This document shows positions 1-9,417 of a stretch of DNA of 64,000 nucleotides, one piece after another (positions within the stretch are counted from its first letter, which is position 1; each line of letters opens with the position of its first letter). The notes beneath the pieces were generated by a model that saw nothing but the letters and a program-made list of their open reading frames with translations, had not been told where the DNA came from and ran no database searches. This DNA is from G965233625 sp965233625. GTDB lineage: Bacteria; Planctomycetota; Planctomycetia; Pirellulales; Pirellulaceae. The position numbers were made by a program, and so were the translations under genes. The stretch lies in the NCBI GenBank assembly GCA_965233625.1, contig OZ247499.1, positions 2,976,001 through 3,040,000 of the forward strand, in the 5' to 3' direction.

Positions 1-589
1 AGGTGGTTTCAACCCGTCCGTCAGCCAGCACTTTCCGCTTCGGCTCGATCTTGTCCGTTGGTTCGCCTTGGGCATCCACCAGCCGCGCGACGAGCATCTT
101 CTGTAACAGGTCTTTGGGTAGATTGCGTTGCAGGATCTTGGCGCCTTCGCGGGCGTTTTCGATCTTACCCTCGATCTCAGCCACAAGGTTTTTCGTACTC
201 ACGCCGCGCTGCACCAGATTGGCTGCTTCCAGCGCCTTCGCCACCTGGCCGCCTTCGACAACGGCCTGAATTTCAACTTCAACCAGACCGCCGCGTTTCA
301 CAGGCGCCCCGATGGTTTTGTAGCTGGTGACGTAAGAACCGGTCGATTCAAGCACGCGGTCGCGGATCAGCTTATCGTTCTGCACCAGCGTCTCGCTGTC
401 GACGTAAGAACCAACCGCTGATCGCACCGCCCGCCGCAAAGCGTCTTTCTCTGCGGCTTCCGCCGATTCGCCAATGCCCGTCACGACCACCGCGATCTTC
501 TCCTGCGCCGTCGCAGGCGTTGCAGCGGATAGCATCAGCACGGCGACCGCCAATAAGCTGTAAATCTGAAAGGGACTGTGCAGTGTCAT
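1..589 (-). CDS. FlgT-N-like secreted protein, paralogue 3 (C-terminus outside window)
   Basis: Reading leftwards from an ATG at 589, this frame stays open to the window edge (196 codons). It starts with a signal peptide ending in an ATA-Q type cleavage region, then EKIAVVVTGIGESAEAAEKD. The following block, with the DALRRAVRSAVGSYVDSETL core and SYVTSYK, resembles the N-terminal domain of flagellar assembly protein FlgT and LPP20-type envelope proteins. It is the last of three tandem paralogues and nearly identical at DNA level to the next one over the stretch encoding the N-terminal domain. The rest of the protein is not visible. No flagellar gene is nearby, so a flagellar role is not implied. 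Function unknown; probably periplasmic. Confidence 0.8.
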   Translation of the reverse strand, partial: MTLHSPFQIYSLLAVAVLMLSAATPATAQEKIAVVVTGIGESAEAAEKDALRRAVRSAVGSYVDSETLVQNDKLIRDRVLESTGSYVTSYKTIGAPVKRGGLVEVEIQAVVEGGQVAKALEAANLVQRGVSTKNLVAEIEGKIENAREGAKILQRNLPKDLLQKMLVARLVDAQGEPTDKIEPKRKVLADGRVETT

Positions 590-639
590 GGCTATTCTTA
601 CTTTAGAGGGATGTTCGCTGAGATTGTTCAAGAGCCGGT

Positions 640-1974
640 TTACAGAGATTCTTTCATCGTGAAATAGAACCGGATGTTCACGATCCGCCGCAGATCCTGC
701 GGAGATAACGTCACGGTAAACGGCCGCATCATGATGTCGCAGGCGCCGCCGCGGGCATCCGGGTAATACGTTCCCGAACCCCACTGCGGAATCCCGGCGC
801 CGCCGTAGTCGGTTGCAAAACGCGGCGAAATCATCATGTGCTGCTGCAGTGGCTTTCCCAGGTTCTGCTTGCTAACGCTGCCGCACATGTTCAGGAAGAA
901 CGGAGCCAGGTCCTGATCATCCGCGTTACCATACTTATTGGCCCAGTGCACTTCTTCCCACGGACTGAAAGAAGTGGTGGCCACAACCCCCCCATCGCCT
1001 GCCAGGAAATCCGCCTTCAACTGCACCTTGGCGTAGTCCACCTGCATGTTGATTCTGGACAACGCTTTGATATAGCTGGAGCCCTCAAGTAAATACCAGT
1101 TAAACCGCTCGGAGCCGCCCGCTTCGTTGCGACCTGTGCTTAGCAGCATGTAGCAGTGCGGCTGATCGCCAGCCGGAGCCTTAGGCGCCGCGCCCTTCCA
1201 GTTGCGTTTGAAGTGCAGTGGATAGCCGCCTAGCGGCAGTTCCGTGGAGGACTCCGCCACGCTCATCACAGGGCCGCCCGTTGCAGTGGAAATGCCGGAG
1301 AGCAGGCGATGCAATGGCGGGACAAGCTCTTTGTAAAACTTATTGGTGTCGAAGTACGTCTGCACCATCCAGGTGGTTTCAACACTGCCGTCGGCGAGGA
1401 CTTTCCGCTTCGGCTCGATCTTATCTGTTGGTTCGCCTTCGGCATCAACAAGCCGTGCGACAAGTAGTTTCTGAAGCAGGTCTTTCGGTAGATTCTTCTC
1501 CAGTATCTTGGCGCCTTCGCGGGCGTTTTCGATCTTACCCTCGATTTCAGCCACTAGGTTTTTGGTGCTCACGCCGCGCTGCACCAGGTTGGCCGCTTCC
1601 AGCGCTTTGGCCACCTGGCCGCCTTCGACGATGGCTTGAATCTCTACTTCCACCACGCCGTTGCGTTTGACCGGCGGCCCGATCGTCTTGTAGCTGGTGA
1701 CATAAGAACCGGTCGATTCTAGCACGCGGTCGCGGATCAGCTTATCGTTCTGCACCAGCGTCTCGCTGTCGACGTAAGAACCAACCGCCGAACGCACCGC
1801 CCGCCGCAAAGCGTCTTTCTCTGCGGCTTCCGCCGATTCGCCAATGCCCGTCACAACCACCGCGATCTTCTCCTGCGCCGCAGCAGGTGTTGCGGCGGCT
1901 AACAGCAACATCAGGAACGCTGCGAGCAAGCTTCGTGGCTGAACCAGGTTTCTACTTCGCGTCGCCATTTTCAT
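640..1974 (-). CDS. FlgT-N-like secreted protein, paralogue 2
   Basis: This 444-residue protein has a signal peptide (hydrophobic stretch LLAAFLMLLLAAATPAAA) and a mature start at EKIAVVVTGIGESAEA. Residues ~35-130 look like a FlgT N-terminal or LPP20-type fold; the remainder (~180-444) is shared only with its two tandem neighbours. Both complete copies end in the same motif, NIRF(Y/F)FTMKESL. A GAGGAG sits almost on the ATG at 1974, so the in-frame ATG at 1968, seven bases from it, may be the true start. It lies 42 bp downstream of paralogue 1 in the same operon. I infer a periplasmic or cell-surface role; no catalytic motif is visible. Confidence 0.85.
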   Translation of the reverse strand: MKMATRSRNLVQPRSLLAAFLMLLLAAATPAAAQEKIAVVVTGIGESAEAAEKDALRRAVRSAVGSYVDSETLVQNDKLIRDRVLESTGSYVTSYKTIGPPVKRNGVVEVEIQAIVEGGQVAKALEAANLVQRGVSTKNLVAEIEGKIENAREGAKILEKNLPKDLLQKLLVARLVDAEGEPTDKIEPKRKVLADGSVETTWMVQTYFDTNKFYKELVPPLHRLLSGISTATGGPVMSVAESSTELPLGGYPLHFKRNWKGAAPKAPAGDQPHCYMLLSTGRNEAGGSERFNWYLLEGSSYIKALSRINMQVDYAKVQLKADFLAGDGGVVATTSFSPWEEVHWANKYGNADDQDLAPFFLNMCGSVSKQNLGKPLQQHMMISPRFATDYGGAGIPQWGSGTYYPDARGGACDIMMRPFTVTLSPQDLRRIVNIRFYFTMKESL

Positions 1975-2016
1975 ACTCCTCGGGTGGCGTGACGGTTTGT
2001 GCCGGACGGTGACGGT

Positions 2017-3345
2017 TTACAAGGATTCTTTCATCGTGAAGAAGAAGCGGATGTTTACGATCCGCCGCAGATCTTCTGGAGCTAAGGTCACGGAAAACGG
2101 CCGCAGCAGGACGTCGCAGGCGCCGCTGCTCGCGTCCGGGTAGCCACCCCGCGAAGCGTACATGGGCAGCGTGCCGCCTGACGTATCGGGTGCGAACCGC
2201 GGGGAAATAATCATGTGCTGCGCCTGCGGCTTATCTTTATTCAGACCACTAATGCTCGCTGAGATGTTGAGGAAGAATGGCGGCACGGGGCTCTCAGTCG
2301 CTGCAAGGCCGTACCTATTCGCCCAGTGAACTTCGTCCCACGGGCTGAACGAAGTCGAAGCAACCACGCCGCCGTCGGCAGCCAGGAAATCCGCCTGCAA
2401 CTGCACCTTGGCATAGTCCACCTGCATGTTGATTTTCTGGAGCGCCTTGATGTAGCTGGCACCTTCAAGCAGATACCAGTTGAACCGCTCGGCGCCGCCC
2501 GCGGCCGACCGCCCTGTGCTTAGCAGCATGTAGCAATGTGGCTGATCGCCTGCAGGCTGCTTAGGCGCCGGACCTTGCCACTTGCGATTGAAGTGGATCG
2601 GATAACCGCTCAGCGGCAACTCAGCAACCTCTTTGGCGGTGCTGATCACGGGACCGCCGGAGGCCGTCGAAATTCCGGCGAGCATGCGATGCAGTGGCGG
2701 GACAAACTCTTTGTAGAACTTATTGGTGTCAAAGTACGTCTGCACCATCCAAGTCGTTTGAACCGTGCCGTCGGCCAGGACTTTACGTTTTGGCTCAATC
2801 TTATCGGTCGGCTCACCCTCCGCATCTACAAGACGGGCGACGAGCAGTTTCTGGAGCAAGTCTTTAGGCAGATTGCGTTGCAGGATCTTAGATCCTTCGC
2901 GGGCGTTCGTAATCTTGCCCTCGATCTCTGCCACAATGCCTTTCGTGCTGACGCCGCGCTGGACCAGGTTAGCCTCTTCTAGCGTCTTGGCGACTTGGCC
3001 GCCTTCGACAATGGCTTGAATCTCAACTTCGACCAGGCCGTTGCGTTTCACCGGCGCCCCGATCATTTTGTAACTCGTTACGTAGGAACCCGAGGATTCC
3101 AGCACGCGGTCGCGGATCAGTTTGTCGTTCTCGACAAGCGTTTCGCTGTCGACGTAAGAACCAACTGCGGACCGCACTGCACGCCGTAAGGCGTCTTTCT
3201 CAGCAGCTCCGGCCGTCTCGCCGATGCCGGTGACAACCACCGCGATTTTCTCCTGGGCGATGGCGGGCGCCGCGATGGCTGCCAGGATCAGCAGCGTTTG
3301 CAGCGGTAGGACAAAGCGGCTGAAGAAGGAAGCTTCCGTTTTCAT
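2017..3345 (-). CDS. FlgT-N-like secreted protein, paralogue 1
   Basis: This 442-residue protein has a signal peptide (TLLILAAIAAPAIAQ) followed by the same FlgT-N-like domain as its two downstream paralogues, and a long C-terminal region containing conserved QPHCYMLLSTGR and FNWYLLEG segments. AGGAG lies seven bases before the ATG. The start overlaps the stop of the preceding small gene as ATGA, which suggests translational coupling. The protein is the most diverged of the three copies at DNA level but is still colinear throughout. The array sits downstream of a membrane Ser/Thr kinase, so an envelope function controlled by that kinase is a reasonable but unproven inference. Confidence 0.85.
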   Translation of the reverse strand: MKTEASFFSRFVLPLQTLLILAAIAAPAIAQEKIAVVVTGIGETAGAAEKDALRRAVRSAVGSYVDSETLVENDKLIRDRVLESSGSYVTSYKMIGAPVKRNGLVEVEIQAIVEGGQVAKTLEEANLVQRGVSTKGIVAEIEGKITNAREGSKILQRNLPKDLLQKLLVARLVDAEGEPTDKIEPKRKVLADGTVQTTWMVQTYFDTNKFYKEFVPPLHRMLAGISTASGGPVISTAKEVAELPLSGYPIHFNRKWQGPAPKQPAGDQPHCYMLLSTGRSAAGGAERFNWYLLEGASYIKALQKINMQVDYAKVQLQADFLAADGGVVASTSFSPWDEVHWANRYGLAATESPVPPFFLNISASISGLNKDKPQAQHMIISPRFAPDTSGGTLPMYASRGGYPDASSGACDVLLRPFSVTLAPEDLRRIVNIRFFFTMKESL

Positions 3346-3599
3346 CGTGGTGCTCCTGCGTTTGGCTTGACGGCAGCGGGTTTGATGGCGGGCTTTGCGG
3401 TGAGGTCGGCAAGGATCTTTCCGCCGGGTGGCGGTGTTGGCAGCCCAGGTCCAAAGACCCGGATGCCGGCGGGCGGTTTCATCAGGATGGTCAGCCCCGC
3501 CTGATAACCGCCGGGCTCTACGGGCGCCTCGGCGGCGGACATCGCGGCCGGGCAGAAGATAACCACGGCCGCGAGTGTGAGGAGTCGAGTGATTTTCAT
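3342..3599 (-). CDS. Small secreted proline-rich protein
   Basis: An 85-residue product starting MKITRLLTLAAVVIFCPAAM has a clear signal peptide and a short Pro/Ala/Lys-rich mature part (IRVFGPGLPTPPPGGK). A longer frame upstream has no signal peptide at its start, so the internal ATG at 3599 is preferred. Its TGA overlaps the ATG of the next gene, and it begins 43 bp after the preceding stop, so it belongs to the same operon. I recognise no family. It may be a small periplasmic partner of the neighbouring secreted proteins. Confidence 0.65.
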   Translation of the reverse strand: MKITRLLTLAAVVIFCPAAMSAAEAPVEPGGYQAGLTILMKPPAGIRVFGPGLPTPPPGGKILADLTAKPAIKPAAVKPNAGAPR

Positions 3600-3642
3600 G
3601 TCTGTCTCGATGTTGTCAGTTGGTGGTGATTGTGGCTTGCGA

Positions 3643-5094
3643 TTACAGATCGTCGCGGGGCGAAACAACACCGCCCTTCAGCGGATCCACATCGGTGTTG
3701 CCACGCTTGCCAGGAAGGTTCTTCGAACCCGCACCGCCAGTGGTGGCGCCGCCGTTCTGCTTAGCAGGCTTGGTGGTGACGGGCGCCTTCAGAGTGGCGT
3801 TACGCATGGACTTGGCGAATTCGGCAGCTTTGGTGGACAGAGCCGGGAAGTAAACCACCATGGTGTACGACCAGTGACCATCTTTGCTGTACCAGTGCTT
3901 CTCGCGGATGCCTGGTGGCAGCGTGCCTTTGCGGATCGACTGCACATCGTCGCGGACGCCTTCTGCACTGAGGAATTCCTGCTCGAAGTTCTTGATGTTG
4001 CCGTCTACACCCTGACCAGCGTTCGGATCGTTTTCGCGGGAGAAGTCGATGCTGGACTTGTAGCTGGAGACAACTTTCGATGGTACGCCGACGGCCCACA
4101 TGGTTTTGTCGCCGTTGATCATGCCCGACAAGGCATCGCGGGCACGGGCCCCGGAGATGGTGCGGGCGGTCAGCCGTCCACGTGCGGTGATGGCCGGTGT
4201 AGGGCCCTGGCGAACCAGAGCGGAACCGAAGCCGATGATGGCCGATTCACCCGTGGTTGGCACCGTTACCACACGACCGCCGACAGGTGGCACAACTCCC
4301 TGCTGCACTTCGTCCAGCACGTTCTGAATACCGTTGGCAAGTTTTTCCACGCTCTGCATGGCGCCGTTGCGGAGTGTCAGCTTCTGCGTTTTGGGGCTGC
4401 TGGCGATGGTGACAAAAACCATGCGGACATCTTTGCTGGCGGGGTCTTTTTCTTCCAGCGAAGAGAAAACCACGTAGCCCTTCAGCAGTGCGTTGCCGGC
4501 CTGACGGATCTCTTCTTCCACGCTGGTCGAACCGGCGGAAGTGGTAACCGTGTCTGAATCGACGCTCTTGCTGATCTCGGTCAGAATCGTGCGGCCTTCG
4601 CTGCTTGTTTCGCCCAGAAGCTGCACCATTGCCTGCTTAGCGCGGGTGTAGGCGATGACGTACGAGTTGCGTTGTGCGATCCGCGATGCGTTGGGGTTGG
4701 GCATCGTGTTGTAGACAGACATGCCTGTGGCAACCACGCCGGCGCCGCTGGGGAACTTCACCCAGTGGGCGCCAAGTTCCGGGTAGGCGTCGTCGGCAGC
4801 GGCCTCTGCGTTGTCCGCTTTAGGTGCGGGGGCTTTCTTCAAGTCTTTCACGTTGGCTTCGGCGGCTGCCAGTGCGGCGTCCTGAGCCGTTGCGGCGGCG
4901 ATCACGTCGCCGGTGTCTTTCACGGCTGCGGGCTTTGTCACCTCGGTGGCTCCGCCGCGTGATGGCGGCAGAAAGTCGTCAACGGTTACACCTTGTCCGT
5001 GAACCTGCGAAATCGCCAGGCTGACGGTGGCCAGGAGGCCGCACACAAGGCTTGTTGACCAGAAGCGGGTTGCCTGGTTGAAAACAGTCATCAT
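3643..5094 (-). CDS. Secreted LPP20-like protein of unknown function
   Basis: This 483-residue protein has a signal peptide (LVCGLLATVSLAISQVHGQG), an Ala/Lys-rich linker (~45-100), and a central segment around RIAQRNSYVIAYTRAKQAMV (~135-160). That segment recalls the helix of LPP20/FlgT-type domains, where many Ala-rich residues surround a conserved Arg. The C-terminus is Gly/Lys-rich and charged. AAAGG lies six bases before the ATG. It lies between the kinase gene (125 bp upstream) and the small secreted gene (43 bp downstream), all on the minus strand. The family resemblance is weak; function unknown. Confidence 0.75.
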   Translation of the reverse strand: MMTVFNQATRFWSTSLVCGLLATVSLAISQVHGQGVTVDDFLPPSRGGATEVTKPAAVKDTGDVIAAATAQDAALAAAEANVKDLKKAPAPKADNAEAAADDAYPELGAHWVKFPSGAGVVATGMSVYNTMPNPNASRIAQRNSYVIAYTRAKQAMVQLLGETSSEGRTILTEISKSVDSDTVTTSAGSTSVEEEIRQAGNALLKGYVVFSSLEEKDPASKDVRMVFVTIASSPKTQKLTLRNGAMQSVEKLANGIQNVLDEVQQGVVPPVGGRVVTVPTTGESAIIGFGSALVRQGPTPAITARGRLTARTISGARARDALSGMINGDKTMWAVGVPSKVVSSYKSSIDFSRENDPNAGQGVDGNIKNFEQEFLSAEGVRDDVQSIRKGTLPPGIREKHWYSKDGHWSYTMVVYFPALSTKAAEFAKSMRNATLKAPVTTKPAKQNGGATTGGAGSKNLPGKRGNTDVDPLKGGVVSPRDDL

Positions 5095-5218
5095 TCATGC
5101 CTTTCAGTTGGGAATCTAATCCGCGAGTTTTGAAGTCGTTTCAGGAAGGCGAAGGGGCGGGTTTTCCGCCTGCTGTCCCTCGCTCGTAATAGGTAACGCA
5201 AGCAGCGCAACAGCAATT

Positions 5219-7267
5219 TTATTTTTCTGTGACCGTGTACTTTTCCCCGGCCAGATCAAACGCTTCCACTGCCGCGTCCTGGGCGTCTTTGGATTCAATG
5301 GAAAGCAGCAGTTCGCCAACTTCTTCAAAGAACCGCCAGTCCGTGTGCGTGGCGTGCGTTTTGAGCGTCTGTTTGAGCAGCCCCGTCGCGTCGGCGGGCT
5401 GTTTCAGCGCGATAAAGCATTTGGCTGTATCGAGATACAGCTCCGGCGACGTCAGTTCCAGCTTATGCAGATGGCGCCAGAGTTCCAATGATTCTCCCCA
5501 GCGTTTCTGCTCCATCAGCCGCCGGCTCTGACGATGAATGGCATCGCGATACGCTTCGCGCAGCCGCGCAATGGCGATTTCGCTCTGTAGGGTGGAATTC
5601 ACCTGCTCCTGCGGTGCATAGACCAGCGTAATGGCGGAACCATCCAGCGCCTTTTGATGGCTGCTGAGGTTTTTCACCGTGCCGACGAACTTCGGGTCGG
5701 CAGCGGCGTATTCAATCGCTTCGTCCAGGCCCGATGTGTCCGTCAGACCTTCTTTCTGTGCCGCTTTGCGGATTGAATCCACTTTCAGCAGCCGGGCTGT
5801 CGCTTTTGTTTTTTCGCGGCTCAGAATCGCAGGCCACAACCTTTTGCCATTGGCCCCGGAAGGCAACGGGAAGACGCGTAGCGAATACAAGGCGCCCGCG
5901 CCGTCGTCGACCATTTCGGTGGCTTCGCTCCGCTCGCGGATTGAATCATTGACGGCCTTTCGTAACGGCGCTGTCAGTTCAAAACTCGAGACGGCCCGTG
6001 TGGCAAGTGTAATGCTGGGATGATCCTGCTCCGGGGCGCCGCCATCATCCACGACGCCGTCGACCGGCGCGGACCCATCGGCGGCAGGGTCTCCTGATAG
6101 CAACTGCAACGGCCAGGCTGAAAGCGCGATCAAGGCGATCGACGCCACCATGGCAAGGGAAGAAAACATCAGTAACCTCCGGCGGTTGGGCTGTGCCGCC
6201 GGCGCATCTGTCGCCGCGGCGTTTGAATGAGCATGTTCCTTATTAAGAAACGTCTGCAGCGCAACAGCAATTTCCTCCATCGTAGGCCGCACGGTCGCTT
6301 CGTACTGAAGCATCTGCCGGATTAAGGCGGTGACTTCCGCGGGAAGGGCGTTCATTTCTGGCGGTAATTTGACCGGGCGTGGCTGGCTGTGATACCGCAT
6401 CATCTCCATCATGTCGCCGGTGGCGGGCAGCTTGCCCGTTAACAGGTAAATCAGCGTTACGCCCAGCGAGTACGCATCGGACGCCCCGGTGACTTTCGTG
6501 CTGCGGAACTGCTCCGGAGACATATACTCCGGCGTGCCTGCAATCGTGCCTTCCCGTGTCAATTTGGCCGGGGCGTTTTCGCCGGCTGCTTCTACGATGC
6601 GCGCCAGGCCAAAGTCAATCACTTTGGTCACGCCCTGCCGGGTGGCGAATAAATTGCTCGGCTTGATGTCCCGGTGCGTGATGTTCTTTTCGTGGGCGTA
6701 ATGCAAAGCAGACGCCGCCTCAGCAATCACCTGGCAAGCCGCGTCTACTGGAAGCGGGCCGTCGCGGCGGACACGATCTTCCAGATCCTCGCCTTCCAGG
6801 AATTCCATCACCAGATACGGCTGATCGCGCCACCATCCCGCACTGAAAACGCGGACGATGTTTTCATGCTCCAGCCCGGAGAGAACTTTCATCTCACGCA
6901 GGAACCGCTCTTGGATATCCTGCCGGCTGCCATGATGCTTCTGAATGACTTTGATCACGCAGTTGTTGCTCAGCATTTTATGCTGCGCGAGAAACACCAC
7001 GCCCAGCCCGCCTTCGCCTAGCTTGCGGTGAATGATGTATTCATCGATCTGAGCCGGCGCGTCGTGAACTTTTGTCTCTGGCAGTTCCTTTACCGCGTCT
7101 ACAAGATCGCCATCGCTAGGAGGTTGCGCTTCCAGCTCAATAAGAATCTGGTCGCAGCGTTGGCACCGCTCGGCGTGCTGGAGAATCTTCTCCGTCTGCG
7201 ACATTGGCAGACGGCCGGCCACCGCAGCGGCCAGTTCAGAAGCGTCATAGCACGGGTCTTCTGCCAT
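5219..7267 (-). CDS. Membrane Ser/Thr protein kinase with TPR-like sensor region
   Basis: This 682-residue Hanks-type kinase begins with a short zinc-finger-like segment (H31, C35, C38). The kinase domain follows: glycine loop GEGGLG at 84-89, ATP-anchoring Lys106, catalytic HRDIKPSN at 198-205, DFG in KVIDFGLARI, and GTPEYMSPEQ in the activation segment. One membrane span (around LLMFSSLAMVASIALIALSAW, ~365-388) separates it from an extracytoplasmic part. That part ends in TPR-like helices (LELWRHLHKLELTSPELYLD and following). All catalytic residues are present, so it should be active. It is the first gene of a minus-strand run of secreted proteins and is a candidate regulator of them. A Shine-Dalgarno is not obvious. 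Confidence 0.93.
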   Translation of the reverse strand: MAEDPCYDASELAAAVAGRLPMSQTEKILQHAERCQRCDQILIELEAQPPSDGDLVDAVKELPETKVHDAPAQIDEYIIHRKLGEGGLGVVFLAQHKMLSNNCVIKVIQKHHGSRQDIQERFLREMKVLSGLEHENIVRVFSAGWWRDQPYLVMEFLEGEDLEDRVRRDGPLPVDAACQVIAEAASALHYAHEKNITHRDIKPSNLFATRQGVTKVIDFGLARIVEAAGENAPAKLTREGTIAGTPEYMSPEQFRSTKVTGASDAYSLGVTLIYLLTGKLPATGDMMEMMRYHSQPRPVKLPPEMNALPAEVTALIRQMLQYEATVRPTMEEIAVALQTFLNKEHAHSNAAATDAPAAQPNRRRLLMFSSLAMVASIALIALSAWPLQLLSGDPAADGSAPVDGVVDDGGAPEQDHPSITLATRAVSSFELTAPLRKAVNDSIRERSEATEMVDDGAGALYSLRVFPLPSGANGKRLWPAILSREKTKATARLLKVDSIRKAAQKEGLTDTSGLDEAIEYAAADPKFVGTVKNLSSHQKALDGSAITLVYAPQEQVNSTLQSEIAIARLREAYRDAIHRQSRRLMEQKRWGESLELWRHLHKLELTSPELYLDTAKCFIALKQPADATGLLKQTLKTHATHTDWRFFEEVGELLLSIESKDAQDAAVEAFDLAGEKYTVTEK

Positions 7268-7528
7268 GTCAGATAATAGGTGGGCGGTGTGACGGGCCGC
7301 CTGAAGACACCGTCGTGGTTCAGCAATAACTCTGGGTTACAAACATGATTGACCAGCGCGAGGCGTTGGCTTCGCGCCGGTCATCAACCGTGATGTAGCT
7401 TCGAGAGATGAACCGGCGTTGTCCGGGTTCCAAGGAAAGTCTTAGGAAAGACACGGGAAGACCTTGGAACGCCCTCATCCGGCATTACGCGAAACTCTCC
7501 TCTACGCTGGAGAGGTAACGTCTTCGTT
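7268..7528. other. Intergenic region between S41 protease and kinase gene
   Basis: This 261-bp stretch has no convincing gene; frames here are short and overlap the protease C-terminus in the wrong register. The promoter of the kinase operon must lie at its left end, but no clear -35/-10 pair was seen. Confidence 0.4.
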
Positions 7529-8944
7529 CTAACTCTCGGCGCCTGTTTTGGCGGTACCTTTGGCTTTGGTTCCGCCGGGCGCCTTGGCGACGTCGCCCTT
7601 GGACATTTCAGCACGCAGATACTCCAGCGCCTTGTCCAGTTGCGGATCTTCAAAGTCGCGCGGACCCGGGGGGCCTTTGCGGACGATGTCGCGATCGCGG
7701 CGCGCTTTGACGATGGCGGCGATCTGGGCGGTTTTGAGTTTTACCTCGTAACCTTCATTCGGCGTCACGCCCCAGTCGTCGCTGTCTTTCGCATCTTTGC
7801 TGCGATGGATATTCTTGCCGCTAGGGCGGCGATATCCCGCGGTGGTCAGTTTCAACGCGCTGGCGCCATCTTCAAGCTGAATGATGTTCTGCACGCTGCC
7901 TTTGCCCCAGGTGCGTTCGCCGATAATCACGGCCCGTTCGTGATCCTGCAAACAGGCCGAAACGATCTCGCTGGCACTGGCCGAATAATGGTTCACCAGG
8001 ATGGCGATGGGGAAATCTTCGTAAGTGTCTTTCTTGTGGGCGTCCCACACACGTTCCGGCACGGCGCGGCCCTTGGTGCTAACGATGCGTCCTTCTGACA
8101 CAAACATGTCACTGATTTCAATGGCCGAAGAGAGCAGTCCGCCCGGGTTGAAACGCAGGTCAATCACCAGCCCCTTCAGTTCCTTTTCTGTTAGCGTTTC
8201 CAGCGCAGCCTTGAGTTCTTCGGTTGTGCGGCGGCTGAAAGAGGTGATGCGAATGTAAGCGATCTTCTCTTTGTCATCCAGCATGAAGTTCCATTTGTCT
8301 TTATCATCGCGGGTGTCGCCCAGCACGGTGTCAACGCGGACGATCTCGCGCTTCAAAGCAACCTGCTCGGTGCCTAGATCGCCGGGATGCTTCACGGTGA
8401 TCTTCACGGTGGTGCCAACTTTGCCCTTCAGCTTTTTGATGGCTTCGTCAATCGTGATTCCCTTGGTGGGCTTGCCTTCGATCTGGCTGATAATGTCGCC
8501 CGCCATTACGCCGCCACGGTATGCGGGGGAGCCAACGATGGGGCTGATGACTTTCAGGATGCCGTCTTCTGCAGAAACCTGAATGCCGATGCCGCCGAAT
8601 TCACTTTCGACACTCGACTTGAACTGCCGGATGTCTTGCGGCGGGATGTAGTTGGAGTACTGATCCAGTTTGGTCAGCATGCCGCGAATGGCGGCCTCCA
8701 TCAGTTCGCGACGGCTGACGTCCTTTACGTAGTTGCGGTCAACCTGATCCAGCGTGTCTGCGAAAAGCTTCAGCAGGCGGTAGTATTCTTCGTCCTGCGC
8801 CGCATCTTCTTTATCCCCGGCTTCGTCCGCCTGGGCGGCGTCTGGTTTCTCATCCGCACGGACAACGCTGATGTGAGTGGTTGAAATGGCGGTTACCAAT
8901 AGAAATACGCTGCACAACACCCAGTGCGTGATACGCATCTTCAT
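7529..8944 (-). CDS. S41 C-terminal processing peptidase with PDZ domain
   Basis: This 471-residue periplasmic serine protease of the CtpA/Prc type carries a signal peptide (WVLCSVFLLVTAISTTHISV). A PDZ domain follows (FGGIGIQVSAEDGILKVISP through GTTVKITVKHPG), then the S41 catalytic domain. The nucleophile lies in NHYSASASEI and the general-base Lys in TWGKGSVQ, so the Ser-Lys dyad is intact. Such enzymes trim or degrade exported proteins. A GGAGG six bases before the ATG at 8944 selects this start over a longer frame beginning at 8995. The C-terminus is a charged low-complexity tail rich in Lys and Gly. It is probably monocistronic. Confidence 0.95.
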   Translation of the reverse strand: MKMRITHWVLCSVFLLVTAISTTHISVVRADEKPDAAQADEAGDKEDAAQDEEYYRLLKLFADTLDQVDRNYVKDVSRRELMEAAIRGMLTKLDQYSNYIPPQDIRQFKSSVESEFGGIGIQVSAEDGILKVISPIVGSPAYRGGVMAGDIISQIEGKPTKGITIDEAIKKLKGKVGTTVKITVKHPGDLGTEQVALKREIVRVDTVLGDTRDDKDKWNFMLDDKEKIAYIRITSFSRRTTEELKAALETLTEKELKGLVIDLRFNPGGLLSSAIEISDMFVSEGRIVSTKGRAVPERVWDAHKKDTYEDFPIAILVNHYSASASEIVSACLQDHERAVIIGERTWGKGSVQNIIQLEDGASALKLTTAGYRRPSGKNIHRSKDAKDSDDWGVTPNEGYEVKLKTAQIAAIVKARRDRDIVRKGPPGPRDFEDPQLDKALEYLRAEMSKGDVAKAPGGTKAKGTAKTGAES

Positions 8945-9134
8945 ACTCTGCCTCCGAAGCGGATAGGATTGCGGATTGAATGTCCGGCAGGACAATCAAA
9001 GGGTGGCGAGTGGCTGTTGCGCCACGCCATATCTAGTATAGAGAGGCCGATAAGCTGCGGCAACTAGAACGACCGCACCGGGTTGCGGATACGACGGTGT
9101 GGCGCTGAGGAGACGCCACATCTGGTTCCCCCGG

Positions 9135-9196
9135 CCCCTTGATCCCTTGGCCCTTGATCCGTCGGCCCCTTGATCTCTTGGCCCCTGATCCCTTGA
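9135..9196. repeat. Four tandem 15-16 bp units
   Basis: Four head-to-tail imperfect copies of CCCCTTGATCCCTTGG start at 9135, 9151, 9166 and 9182. They differ by one or two substitutions or deletions. They lie in the 473-bp non-coding gap between the S41 protease and nuoD and encode nothing recognisable. Confidence 0.8.
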
Positions 9197-9338
9197 CCCT
9201 CGGGGCAAACCGTCGCTAGACAAGAACCAGCCGCCTCACGTGCTGGGTGACCGCCTTGTAATTCGCCAACAGCCACAAGACGCTCTTGTCCCTGCGGCTC
9301 ATGCTCAATGAAGCTATGAGATAAGAACGGATGCTGCA

Positions 9339-9384
9339 CCCCCTCACGCAAGCACTCTGCCCGGAGGGAGCGAGGGGACCAGAT
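9339..9384 (+). repeat. Diverged LTLTLSPEGRG-type repeat
   Basis: CCCCCTCACGC then CTCTGCCCGGAGGGAGC then GAGGGGACCAGATG is a degenerate copy of the intergenic box that appears in better form, reverse-complemented, at 28382-28431. It lies just downstream of the nuoD stop. The rest of the 8945-9417 gap shows no other structure. Confidence 0.6.
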
Positions 9385-9417
9385 GATTTGCACCCCCCGC
9401 CATTGCATCCGCACCCC

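Noticed and set aside
3577..4557. 326-codon plus-strand frame
   Set aside because: Antisense to the secreted minus-strand protein at 3643-5094.
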